DNA of 24,512 nucleotides from an uncultured Prevotella sp. (GTDB lineage Bacteria; Bacteroidota; Bacteroidia; Bacteroidales; Bacteroidaceae): the NCBI GenBank assembly GCA_900553465.1, contig USDT01000038.1:1-24512 (forward strand), in the 5' to 3' direction. Numbering within the stretch: position 1 is the first letter of the stretch; every line of letters starts with the position of its first letter. A program made the position numbers and the translations under genes. Below the pieces are notes generated by a model. It searched no databases. It was not told the origin of the DNA and saw only the letters and a program-made list of their open reading frames with translations. This document shows positions 8,500-16,556 of this stretch, in pieces.

Positions 8500-8521
8500 A
8501 TTTTCGTGTCTGGTTGTTGTG

Positions 8522-8553
8522 CAAAGATAGCGTTTTCGTTGTGAAAAAATGTC
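8522..8553 (-). promoter_or_regulatory. Promoter of the HxlR-family gene
   Basis: On the minus strand TATCTTTG (plus 8522-8529) is a perfect TANNTTTG -7 element. An A/T-rich segment lies at the -33 position but lacks a clear TTTG. The leader before the ATG would be about 15 bases. Confidence 0.6.
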
Positions 8554-8770
8554 GGTTACATGCTTTTATTCCTCAGCCACGGCAGAGTTATGTTTTGTGC
8601 TTTTGTGGCTGTTGCACCCTGTTCCGTCTGACTATGTATCGCCTGTGGCGCTCCGGTCCTTACCGCCTCGCCGGCCTGTCGTCGGCAGAGTACGTTATAA
8701 TAAAGCGCATACGTTGATTTTTTTATGAAAAAACCTTTGTCCCACTAAGCGAAAACACCGTATAATTTGT

Positions 8771-8778
8771 TATATTTG
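8771..8778 (+). promoter_or_regulatory. -7 element of the GH92 gene
   Basis: TATATTTG fits TANNTTTG and lies 20 bases before the ATG at 8799. No clear -33 TTTG is present about 20 bases upstream, which may mean an activator is needed. The segment between it and the start is A/T-rich with no Shine-Dalgarno. Confidence 0.6.
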
Positions 8779-8798
8779 CAGTTATTAATAACTAAATT

Positions 8799-10967
8799 AT
8801 GAGAACAAAATCTACTTTCCTCTTATCAGCCATTGCAGCACTCTTTTTAGGAACTGCAAGCATGGCGCGGACTGCCGCAGACGGCCTTACGCGCTACGTT
8901 AATCAGTATATAGGCACGGGAGGCCACGGCCATGTGTTTCTCGGAGCCAATGTCCCGTTCGGACTCGTACAGCTCGGCCCAACACAGATCACACGCGGTT
9001 GGGACTGGTGTTCGGGTTATCATTACAGCGACTCGGTGCTGATAGGCTTCGGCCACATGCACCTCAGCGGTACGGGAATAGGCGATTTGGGCGATATAGC
9101 CCTTCTGCCTGTGTCTAATGCCTCGCAGCGCGAGCTCATCTTTTCTCACAAGGATGAGAGCGTGAAACCGGGCTATTATTCGCTGAAACTCGCCGATCCG
9201 GGTGTTAAAGTGGAACTTACAGCTTCGCAGCGTGTGGGATTCCACCGTTACACATTCGACGGCAACAGCGGCAAGGCACTAATGCGTCTCGATCTGGTGC
9301 AGGGCATCGGATGGGACAAGATGACCGACTGTCTCATCACACAGGAGAGCGCTACACGCATAACCGGTTACAGACGTTCGGAAGGATGGTCGCGCGACCA
9401 GCGTATTTATTTCTCAATGGACTTCTCGAAACCTGTCACCATGGAGAACCGCGACAGCACCGGCGTGGCCATATTCTCTGTAGAGAAGGGTGAGCCTCTG
9501 CTTGTCAAGGTGGCACTTTCGCCGGTTGATATCGACAAGGCAAAACTGAATATGGAGGCCGAAATGCCGGGATGGGATTTCGACGCCGCCGTAAAAGCCG
9601 CCGATGATGCATGGAACAAACAGCTCGGACGAATCGTTTTGACCGACAAGAACGACAAACGCAAGGAGATATTCTATACGGCGATGTATCATCTTATGAC
9701 CGCTCCGTCACTCTTCTGCGACGTCGACGGTGCATACCGTGGAGCAGACGGCAAGGTGCGCAAGGGCGATTTCAAGAACTATACAACCTTCTCGCTCTGG
9801 GATACATACCGTGCTGCTCATCCGCTCTTTACGCTCATATTCCCTGACATGCAGAGCGACTTCGCATCAACATTCATGAACATATTCGACCAGCAGGGCA
9901 AACTGCCTGTATGGCACCTCATGGGCTGTGAGACAGACTGTATGGTGGGCAACCCCGGCATACCTGTTCTGGCTGACCTCGTGCTCAAAGGATTTGTGAA
10001 AGACAAGGAAAAGGCTTTTGAGGCCATGAAGACTTCGGCTATGCTCGACGAACGTTCGCTCGGACTGCTCAAGCAGTACGGCTACATTCCTTACGACAAG
10101 GAGCCGAGCAACGAGACCGTGGCAAAAGCTCTGGAATACTGTCTTGCCGACGACGGTGTGGCCAAGACAGCCAAACTGTTGGGCAAGACCGACGATTACA
10201 ACTACTTCTTCAAGCGCAGCCGCTCCTATGCTACATATTTCGACAAGGAAACCGGATTCATGCGTGCGGTATCGTCTGACGGCAAGTTCCGTACTCCGTT
10301 CGACCCGATACAGGCCGCACACCGTGTGAACGATTACACTGAGGGCAACGCATGGCAGTACACATGGCTTGTTCCGCACGACGTTCACGGACTGGTGAAC
10401 CTCTTCGGCAGTGAGAAGAAATTCGTCACCAAGCTCGACTCTCTCTTCATCGTTGAGGGCGATCTCGGTGAGAACGCATCACCGGACATCAGCGGACTTG
10501 TAGGTCAGTATGCTCACGGCAACGAGCCGAGCCATCACGTCATCTACATGTACAACTACGTGGGACAGCCGTGGAAGGCCGCTCCTCTGCTCCGCAAGAT
10601 GATGAACGAGATGTATTTCAATGAGCCAGACGGACTCTGCGGAAATGAGGACGTAGGACAGATGTCGGCATGGTATATCCTGTCTACAGTAGGTCTGTAT
10701 CAGGTTGAGCCGTCCGGCGGCCGTTACATCATCGGTACTCCGCTCTTCAGCCGTGCCGACCTCAATGTTGGTAATGGAAAGACATTCAGCGTAGTGGCAC
10801 GCAACAACAGCGACCGCAACATATACGTGCAGAAGGCTTACCTCAACGGACGTGAGTATAAGAAGTCGTATATCGACTTCGCTGACATCAAGGCAGGTGG
10901 AAAACTCGAGCTTGTGATGGGCAGCAAACCGTCGAAATGGGGTACCAAGGTGGCCGACCGTCCTTGA
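8799..10967 (+). CDS. GH92 alpha-mannosidase, exported
   Basis: The first 25 or so residues are a signal peptide (hydrophobic STFLLSAIAALFLGTASMA). The mature protein matches GH92 over its whole length: the N-terminal beta-sandwich starts YVNQYIGTGGHGHVFLGANVPFG, and the (alpha/alpha)6 part carries YTEGNAWQYTW (E515), HGNEPSHH (H573-H580, E576) and CGNEDVGQMSAWY (C614-Y626), all family signatures. GH92 enzymes are Ca-dependent exo-acting alpha-mannosidases, often alpha-1,2, that trim N-glycan mannose. Exact linkage cannot be read from sequence. No lipobox Cys follows the signal, so it is probably periplasmic. It is followed after 72 bases by the NagB-like/PIG-L gene with no terminator between. 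Confidence 0.95.
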   Translation: MRTKSTFLLSAIAALFLGTASMARTAADGLTRYVNQYIGTGGHGHVFLGANVPFGLVQLGPTQITRGWDWCSGYHYSDSVLIGFGHMHLSGTGIGDLGDIALLPVSNASQRELIFSHKDESVKPGYYSLKLADPGVKVELTASQRVGFHRYTFDGNSGKALMRLDLVQGIGWDKMTDCLITQESATRITGYRRSEGWSRDQRIYFSMDFSKPVTMENRDSTGVAIFSVEKGEPLLVKVALSPVDIDKAKLNMEAEMPGWDFDAAVKAADDAWNKQLGRIVLTDKNDKRKEIFYTAMYHLMTAPSLFCDVDGAYRGADGKVRKGDFKNYTTFSLWDTYRAAHPLFTLIFPDMQSDFASTFMNIFDQQGKLPVWHLMGCETDCMVGNPGIPVLADLVLKGFVKDKEKAFEAMKTSAMLDERSLGLLKQYGYIPYDKEPSNETVAKALEYCLADDGVAKTAKLLGKTDDYNYFFKRSRSYATYFDKETGFMRAVSSDGKFRTPFDPIQAAHRVNDYTEGNAWQYTWLVPHDVHGLVNLFGSEKKFVTKLDSLFIVEGDLGENASPDISGLVGQYAHGNEPSHHVIYMYNYVGQPWKAAPLLRKMMNEMYFNEPDGLCGNEDVGQMSAWYILSTVGLYQVEPSGGRYIIGTPLFSRADLNVGNGKTFSVVARNNSDRNIYVQKAYLNGREYKKSYIDFADIKAGGKLELVMGSKPSKWGTKVADRP

Positions 10968-11039
10968 GACGGTGGCCCAATGTGCGGTACACGCACTGAT
11001 AACAAACATAACAGACAATAATGCAAAAACAATAGCGGT

Positions 11040-13028
11040 ATGAAAATGAATTTAAGTTCGCACATCGTACTGAACAACGTACCCGAACAATTCTACCGTC
11101 CGCGCACGGCAGTGGAACGCTCGGAGATTACGAGGTGCGAGAAAATAAGCACGGAGATTTTCTCCAAGTCAGAAGAGGGTGTGACACTCATTGCCGACAC
11201 CGTAGAGGCCGAGATGAAACGCTGCAAGGCCGAAGGCCGCAACTGTGTACTCGGTCTGGGCACGGGACAGTCGCTTGCTTCGGTATATGCGGAGCTGGTG
11301 CGCCGTCATGAGGAATGTGGACTGAGCTTTGCCAATGTGACAGTGTTCAACGCCTACGAGTATTTTCCGCTGCGTCCGGACAGCATGCACAGCAGTCTCG
11401 GTCAGCTTCGCAAATACATCCTCGACCATGTTGACATCAATCCTGAAAACATATTCTCGCCCGACGGCACCATACCGCAGGACGAGGTGCTTCAGCACTG
11501 TCGTCAGTATGAGCAGCTGATAAAGGAAAAGGGCGGCATAGACATAATGCTGCTTGGTATCGGACGTATGGGCAACATTGCCACAAACGAACCGGGAAGT
11601 TCGCTCACATCAGCGTCGCGAATAATCCTTATCGACTCAACCTCGCGTGAAGAGATGACCCTCAGCTTCGGTTCACAGGAGCCTGTGCCACCGTGTTCAA
11701 TAACAATGGGTGTGAGCACGATTCTTTCGGCACGTAAGGTGTTCCTCACAGCGTGGGGCGACGACAAGGCCGACATCATTCAGAAAACCGTTGAAGGACA
11801 CATCACAGATGCCATTCCGGCTTCGTTCCTTCAGACACATAACGATGCGAAGGTGGTGATCGATCTGGCAGCCGCCGCAAAACTGACACGTATCATCCAC
11901 CCGTGGCTTGTGACAAACTGCGAATGGACCGACAAACTGATACGCTCGGCGCTGGTATGGTTGTGCGGTGTGACAGGCAAACCAATCCTGAAGCTCACCA
12001 ACAAGGACTACAACGAGAACGGACTGAGCGAACTGCTTGCGCTTTTCGGATCGGCATACAATGCCAATATAAAGATTTTCAACGATCTGCAGCACACCAT
12101 CACAGGATGGCCGGGCGGCAAACCCAATGCCGACGACACATATCGTCCGGAGCGTGCCAATCCTTATCCGAAGCGCGTAATCGTATTTTCTCCGCATCCT
12201 GACGACGACGTTATATCGATGGGTGGCACCGTAAACCGTCTTGTACAGCAGGGCCACGACGTGCATGTGGCTTACGAGACGAGCGGAAACATAGCTGTGG
12301 GAGATGAGGAGGTGACACGTTTCATGCACTTCATCAATGGTTTCAACCAGCTTTTCGCCAACGATTCCGATCAGGTGATAAAGAGCAAGTATGAGGAGAT
12401 AAAGGCTTTCCTGGCCAACAAGAAGCAGGGCGATTGCGACACGCGCGACATTCTCACCATCAAGGGACTTATCCGTCGTGGCGAGGCACGCACAGCATGC
12501 ACCTACAACCGCATACCGCTCGACCACGTACATTTCCTTGATCTGCCGTTCTATGAGTCGGGTAAGATAGAGAAACTGCCGATGTCGGAGAAGGATGTGA
12601 ACATCGTTCGCAAGCTCATAAGCGACGTGAAGCCGCATCAGATATACGTGGCCGGCGACCTGGCCGACCCGCACGGCACTCACCGTAAGTGCACCGACGC
12701 TGTCCTTGCAGCCATAGACATGGAGAAGGAAGCAGGCGCCGAATGGCTGAAGGACTGCCGTGTGTGGATGTATCGTGGCGCATGGGCAGAGTGGGAGATA
12801 GAGAACATCGAGATGTGTGTGCCCATGAGCCCTGAAGAACTCCGCGCAAAGCGTAACAGCATCCTGAAACATCAGTCGCAAATGGAGAGCGCTCCGTTCC
12901 TCGGTGACGACGAACGTCTGTTCTGGCAGCGTGCCGAAGACCGCAACCGCGCCACTGCACGACTCTACGATAAGCTTGGTTTGGCATGCTATGAGGCAAT
13001 GGAGGCTTTCGTGGAATACAAGCCGTGA
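11040..13028 (+). CDS. NagB-like (glucosamine-6-phosphate isomerase fold) / PIG-L deacetylase fusion protein
   Basis: Residues about 40-290 align with glucosamine-6-phosphate deaminase (LGLGTGQSLASVYAEL; TVFNAYEYFPL; LLGIGRMGNIATNEPGSSL). Compared with E. coli NagB as I recall it, three catalytic positions differ: D72 is Y106, D141 is M177 and H143 is N179, while E148 is kept as E184. Residues 290-375 are a linker well conserved in Bacteroidetes. Residues 379-662 form a PIG-L/LmbE deacetylase domain with the zinc motif HPDDD (386-390) and DPHGTH (543-548). Such PIG-L enzymes remove acetyl from N-acetylglucosaminyl groups. The protein has no signal peptide and is cytoplasmic. Homologues are usually called glucosamine-6-phosphate deaminase, but only the deacetylase half looks catalytically complete, so I give no nagB symbol. 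It probably forms an operon with the GH92 gene. Confidence 0.88.
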   Translation: MKMNLSSHIVLNNVPEQFYRPRTAVERSEITRCEKISTEIFSKSEEGVTLIADTVEAEMKRCKAEGRNCVLGLGTGQSLASVYAELVRRHEECGLSFANVTVFNAYEYFPLRPDSMHSSLGQLRKYILDHVDINPENIFSPDGTIPQDEVLQHCRQYEQLIKEKGGIDIMLLGIGRMGNIATNEPGSSLTSASRIILIDSTSREEMTLSFGSQEPVPPCSITMGVSTILSARKVFLTAWGDDKADIIQKTVEGHITDAIPASFLQTHNDAKVVIDLAAAAKLTRIIHPWLVTNCEWTDKLIRSALVWLCGVTGKPILKLTNKDYNENGLSELLALFGSAYNANIKIFNDLQHTITGWPGGKPNADDTYRPERANPYPKRVIVFSPHPDDDVISMGGTVNRLVQQGHDVHVAYETSGNIAVGDEEVTRFMHFINGFNQLFANDSDQVIKSKYEEIKAFLANKKQGDCDTRDILTIKGLIRRGEARTACTYNRIPLDHVHFLDLPFYESGKIEKLPMSEKDVNIVRKLISDVKPHQIYVAGDLADPHGTHRKCTDAVLAAIDMEKEAGAEWLKDCRVWMYRGAWAEWEIENIEMCVPMSPEELRAKRNSILKHQSQMESAPFLGDDERLFWQRAEDRNRATARLYDKLGLACYEAMEAFVEYKP

Positions 13029-13074
13029 TGAAATGATATAAATGGCGGAAGACACTCTTACGCTGTTTTATGAC

Positions 13075-13129
13075 AAGTCCGTGAACCGTGGCTGCAAGAT
13101 GCAGAACGGATCACGGACTTTCCTTTTTT
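13075..13129 (+). terminator. Terminator of the GH92 / NagB-like-PIG-L unit
   Basis: AAGTCCGTGA (13075-13084) pairs with TCACGGACTT (13111-13120). Inside, CCGT pairs with ACGG and CTGC with GCAG, giving one long interrupted hairpin. The T-rich tract TTCCTTTTTT follows. It starts 47 bases after the stop. Confidence 0.88.
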
Positions 13130-13235
13130 ATGTATGCCGCATCCTGTTGAAGTCCTGTGACGAGAGAATCGCAAGCCGCCGATGTATGGAAAGAGAAATC
13201 ATTATGGACCAGTGGAAGCTCTGTGGGGATTGGTT

Positions 13236-13490
13236 TTTGTTTATGAAGCATGACGGGATGAAGGAGAATTCCATACAAAACCGGGGACTATGAAGAGTGA
13301 CAGAGCGTCTGTCCATATAACATAAATCCACGTCACCGCAACCGGCCAATCATCGCCACAAGGCCGATGCATGTTTTCCGTGTCCTTCCCTGCACGTGAT
13401 ATCAGCCTTTTTAAATAAAACTCAGGCGGCGTACTTACAGATTTTCTTGACTTTTTTTTGACAAAATATTTTCGCAAAAGAGATGTAAAG
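13236..13490 (+). repeat. Dispersed non-coding element, copy A
   Basis: This stretch resembles 24264-24512 along its length. The similarity is weak at the left end (TGAAGCA in both) and then nearly gap-free from CCGCAACC (13336 here, 24359 there). The last 60 or so bases are almost identical, from ACTTACAG through CTTGACTTTTTTTTGAC to CGCAAAAGAG. No coding frame is preserved between copies, so the element appears to be non-coding DNA or RNA. Confidence 0.75.
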
Positions 13491-13526
13491 AATTGTTAAA
13501 TACAATACTCCGAAGGCCCGTTCGGG

Positions 13527-13682
13527 CTTTACAGCCATGACGTATATACCATAGCGCCATCCCGTATAATCCGTCTTTCACTCCGATTAAGCCCGTTTCA
13601 GCCTACGGTTACGTCTGTTTCAGGGTGTAATATTAAGCATTTCAGCCCCTGATATGCACTTAATCGCATGCTGAAATGGTGC
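13527..13682. repeat. Degenerate ~22-bp tandem repeat, array II (7 units)
   Basis: Seven contiguous units can be laid out: 13527-13550, 13551-13574, 13575-13594, 13595-13616, 13617-13638, 13639-13660 and 13661-13682 (24, 24, 20, 22, 22, 22, 22 bp). TTTCA begins units 3 to 6 at 13576, 13596, 13618 and 13640. Unit 6 has the core CCTGATATGCAC also found in array I. The last unit contains TGAAATGG, the motif that dominates array III. Divergence between units is high, so unit borders are approximate. Confidence 0.65.
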
Positions 13683-13749
13683 TTATTGCAGCACGGAAAA
13701 ATATATACTGAAGATAAATTATTGATATTCAATGTCTTAAGCAAAACTC

Positions 13750-13810
13750 TTATTTTTCGAGAATTTGCGTCCGAAGGAGAGTCTGTCCGCAAATACTCGC
13801 TTATTTTTCG
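13750..13810. repeat. Nested inverted and direct repeat
   Basis: CGAGAATTTGCG (13758-13769) is an inverted repeat of CGCAAATACTCG (13788-13799) with one mismatch and an 18-base spacer. The direct repeat TTATTTTTCG occurs at 13750-13759 and 13801-13810, just outside the arms. The arrangement is symmetrical and could be a protein site or an RNA hairpin. Confidence 0.55.
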
Positions 13811-13873
13811 GGGTAGAATTGAAAACTCGGATTGGAAATGCGCAGGATACTGAAAATTTGAAAGTGCCACATA

Positions 13874-13900
13874 TTGTCGCCTTCCGCCGGAAGGCGACAA
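13874..13900. repeat. Perfect 13-bp inverted repeat
   Basis: TTGTCGCCTTCCG at 13874-13886 is the exact reverse complement of CGGAAGGCGACAA at 13888-13900, with a single base between. No T-run follows on either strand. It is G/C-rich inside an A/T-rich stretch. Confidence 0.75.
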
Positions 13901-14035
13901 CGACGGTAAGGAATTGATGCCGCAGTTTTTTATAGCTGTCAATCCACACCAGATTTCTACTGAGCCATCATTATGGCACATGTATCAATAGTCTGTGTAG
14001 CGTAGATGACGGATTTTCCCGTACTCTATGATATG

Positions 14036-14072
14036 AACAATCCACGGCTGATGATGTCAGCCGTGGATTGTT
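14036..14072 (-). terminator. Hairpin, probable terminator of the Asp-box protein gene
   Basis: AACAATCCACGGCTGA and TCAGCCGTGGATTGTT form a perfect 16-bp stem with a 5-base loop. It starts 31 bases past the stop of the minus-strand gene. A long T-run is lacking on the minus-strand side, so termination may depend on the very stable stem. Confidence 0.7.
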
Positions 14073-14102
14073 GTGCTTTGCTTTATTGTCCTGAACGCTG
14101 CT

Positions 14103-16034
14103 TCAGAATGTCGTTTTCCGGCTTATGTTCTTTCCGTCGGCGAGAAGCATTCTTACAACGGCAAATCCTTTATGTCCTATTCTTGTATTGAAATGCATGC
14201 CGGGATTTGCAAGTCTTGCCACAATCTGTCCGTCGGCAGAATATACGGTCAGGTCTGTCACGGCCTTGCTGCTGTTCACGGAGAGCGTGTTCTCGCTCAC
14301 ATGCATTTTTATTCCGTCATTATCCGCACTTTCTGTTGTCTTAATTCCGTCGGTGGTTTTGTCGCCGGTTATGCGGAATTCCATGTATGTCCACGACGCG
14401 TTGCGCTGTGCATCGGGTATACGTTCGGCTGATGATCTGGTTTCTTCCACGTTTTCTATCTCCAGTGTAGCAGCCATGCGTTGTCCTGCGGGTGGTTCGC
14501 TCTTTCCCAACGCACTCCATGGTATGGCGGCCTCCACAACGTATGAAGACTCCGTCGAACTCACCTTCATGTTTATTTGTGAGGCGTCCACAGCCTTCCA
14601 GCTACCATCTTCGCCGTGCCATGCCTTGCATTCGTCGTCGCGTCTGAACGAGAAACAGTACATTCCTTTCTGTGGTGAGGATTCCGAAATGTTGTCGGCG
14701 TCTATCATCAGACGTATGTTGTCCGTAGTGCCTCTTCTGCTGACGAATGTAGGGTCGGCTATCTGCGCGATGAAGTAGAGTGAGTCTTCGTCGTGGGCGA
14801 AGTCGGCCGATGACTGTATGCCGGTCTGTGTGCCGAGCATTATCTGCGATGCATTGGGACGCATATATCCTTCGTCTGTTGTCGCCATACCGTCGATGAC
14901 AGGGTGCCCGTACGGAGCCAGAAGCAGTCGTGTGGGATATCCTTTTATCATCTCCACCCGACCGTTCACACCGCCTATGGCAACCACTACGCCGGTATCG
15001 ATTACAGCCACTGAGTTCCACAGTGCCTGGTCGCTTTCTGATGTGACAAACGGGCATGACATTGCCTTGAATCCGCGGGCCTGTTCGTTGCCGACGGCGG
15101 TGAACATAGTGTTGGTAGAGCCGTGATTATATTTCGATTGCCACGACAATACTGTCTCGCCCCATGGCAGCACTCTCAGATACGGTGCGCCTCCTTTGGC
15201 CAATGGACAGAACGACAGATCGAGCGTCTGGTCACGGTTCTCGCTGTCGCCCGTCACACAGTAACGTACCCAGTTTTTCTCCAAACTGCATCTCACTGTT
15301 GTAGGAAAGAAATCGTTGTAGCCCGGCCAGCCGTTGTCCTCTATGGCTACTACTATCGTCTCCTTGTCGTTGAGCAGTACTGGCGACGGCATACCGTCCC
15401 TGTAACCTGCCCGGAACGAAATTCTGTTGGTATTGCCCCATGTCTGTCCGCCGTCATAAGAACGGCACATGGATATCTGTTGTTCACCGCTGCTTGTATA
15501 AGGGCCTTCGTCGGCGAAATAAACCTGTAGCTCGCCAGAAGGCAATTCGAGCATCGACGGCTCCCAGCATCCGTCGGCAAAGGTGTGTTGGGCGTCGTAG
15601 ATGAATATCTCGTCGCTCCATGTCCGGCCGTTGTCTGTGCTGCGCTTGCATCTTATACCGAATTTACGGTCTACCGTGTAAGGCTCCGCCGGCCGTGGAT
15701 TGTACGCCACGATTATGGTGCCGTCGGTCAGTTGTATGAGGTCTGGCACACAATTGGGGGTGTTGTTGCTGTTTGTCACAATCTTCACAGGGCTGCTCCA
15801 TGTGTTGCCCAGGTCGTCGCTGAACGATATATCGATGCCATTACTTTCGCACACAGCCATCAGACGTCCGTCCTGCAGCTGTATCATACGTGAATATCCT
15901 CCCGAATTGAATACGGTGCGGCGTGACGACATGTCCCAGAATATGCGTGAGCCGCTGTACGGAGTTGTGTTGTCCGCCATAACGGAACATACTGCAGACA
16001 GAAGAGTCAGAACAATAATTTGTAGTTTGAGCAT
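14103..16034 (-). CDS. Secreted Asp-box (sialidase-fold) protein with CBM9-like domain and T9SS signal
   Basis: Residues 1-20 are a signal peptide (LKLQIIVLTLLSAVCSVMA). A beta-propeller of about 370 residues follows, with Asp boxes SDDLGNTW (72-79), STDNGRTW (132-139) and SYDGGQTW (192-199). Possible substrate-binding Arg residues are R49 (GGYSRMIQL) and R212 (GYRDGMPSP). The WEPSMLELPSGELQVYFA segment (158-174) resembles GH93-like propellers more than classic GH33 sialidases, and no plain YRIP motif is present. A sialidase activity is therefore possible but not assigned. About 400-560 is a CBM9-like carbohydrate-binding domain (DSLYFIAQIADPTF, DNIRLMIDAD). Residues 575-643 form a T9SS type A sorting domain (LTVYSADGQIVARL ... 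GFAVVRM), implying surface delivery. The gene is convergent with the NagB-like/PIG-L gene and stands alone between two repeat-rich stretches. Confidence 0.85.
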   Translation of the reverse strand: MLKLQIIVLTLLSAVCSVMADNTTPYSGSRIFWDMSSRRTVFNSGGYSRMIQLQDGRLMAVCESNGIDISFSDDLGNTWSSPVKIVTNSNNTPNCVPDLIQLTDGTIIVAYNPRPAEPYTVDRKFGIRCKRSTDNGRTWSDEIFIYDAQHTFADGCWEPSMLELPSGELQVYFADEGPYTSSGEQQISMCRSYDGGQTWGNTNRISFRAGYRDGMPSPVLLNDKETIVVAIEDNGWPGYNDFFPTTVRCSLEKNWVRYCVTGDSENRDQTLDLSFCPLAKGGAPYLRVLPWGETVLSWQSKYNHGSTNTMFTAVGNEQARGFKAMSCPFVTSESDQALWNSVAVIDTGVVVAIGGVNGRVEMIKGYPTRLLLAPYGHPVIDGMATTDEGYMRPNASQIMLGTQTGIQSSADFAHDEDSLYFIAQIADPTFVSRRGTTDNIRLMIDADNISESSPQKGMYCFSFRRDDECKAWHGEDGSWKAVDASQINMKVSSTESSYVVEAAIPWSALGKSEPPAGQRMAATLEIENVEETRSSAERIPDAQRNASWTYMEFRITGDKTTDGIKTTESADNDGIKMHVSENTLSVNSSKAVTDLTVYSADGQIVARLANPGMHFNTRIGHKGFAVVRMLLADGKNISRKTTF

Positions 16035-16352
16035 TGTTTACGGTTTTTTTACAGGTTATGTTGAATGTTTTGGTATAGCTTCGTGATGATATGCTCGCCG
16101 GTGTATTTGTTCTCGGATAGATTTTTCCGACAAGCCGCCAATCATATACTACATAAACGTTGAAAACCGAGATATATTCTTTTTGAAGCATTGTTTTTTC
16201 AGAGAAAGCGGTATTGGGGCGTATATACTTTATATTTCTGTTGTGTGGAGTTGTCTTGATGTGTGCGCTTTGTTGCGTGACTCTGTTTTATGTTGGGGAT
16301 GTGTGGTGATGGATAGTTTGTATATATTATGTTTTGTTGTCCGATCACAATC

Positions 16353-16394
16353 CGATGGAATGGACTTTTTTGTGAAAAATAAGCCATTCCATCG
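16353..16394. repeat. 11-bp perfect inverted repeat with A/T-rich inner stem
   Basis: CGATGGAATGG (16353-16363) and CCATTCCATCG (16384-16394) are exact reverse complements. The 20 bases between (CTTTTTTGTG then AAAAATAAG) can pair further, making a hairpin of up to about 18 bp. The arm contains TGGAATGG, the recurring word of the array 200-400 bases further on. Confidence 0.7.
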
Positions 16395-16556
16395 AGTAGT
16401 ACTATTGATTGTATGTATTTTGTTTGTGTACGTATTTGAGAGATGAGGCCTATGATACGAGAGGGTGTGTGGCGGTGTTTGAAAACATGAAGAAAACGGA
16501 ATATATGCATAAATAAACAGAATTGAGAGTAAAGGATTTTTTACAATAGAAATTGT

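Larger units (their letters stand above)
13130..14035. other. Long non-coding stretch rich in repeats
   Basis: No open frame here has a convincing protein. The stretch contains, in order, dispersed element copy A, a G/C hairpin at 13515-13527 (GCCCGTTCGGGC core), tandem array II, a nested inverted/direct repeat at 13750-13810 and a 13-bp perfect inverted repeat at 13874-13900. All are listed separately. Nothing else was recognised. Confidence 0.6.

Noticed and set aside
11040..11900. Calling the fusion protein a functional glucosamine-6-phosphate deaminase (nagB)
   Set aside because: Three canonical catalytic positions are replaced, so the fold is supported but the activity is not.
11697..13055. 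452-residue open frame on the minus strand opposite the PIG-L region
   Set aside because: Antisense shadow of the fusion gene, whose zinc motifs fix the plus-strand frame. The translation has no domain.
13236..13490. Dispersed element considered as an insertion sequence
   Set aside because: There is no transposase frame, no clear terminal inverted repeats and no target-site duplication visible.
13527..13682. Tandem array considered as a CRISPR array
   Set aside because: Units follow each other directly, differ from one another, and there are no unique spacers or cas genes.
14125..14778. 217-residue open frame on the plus strand inside the Asp-box gene
   Set aside because: It lies opposite the CBM9-like and T9SS parts of a well-supported gene. 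Its Ser-rich translation is typical of an antisense shadow.
14103..16034. Calling the Asp-box protein a GH33 exo-sialidase
   Set aside because: Asp boxes are present, but the YRIP motif is not, and several segments look closer to GH93-like propellers.
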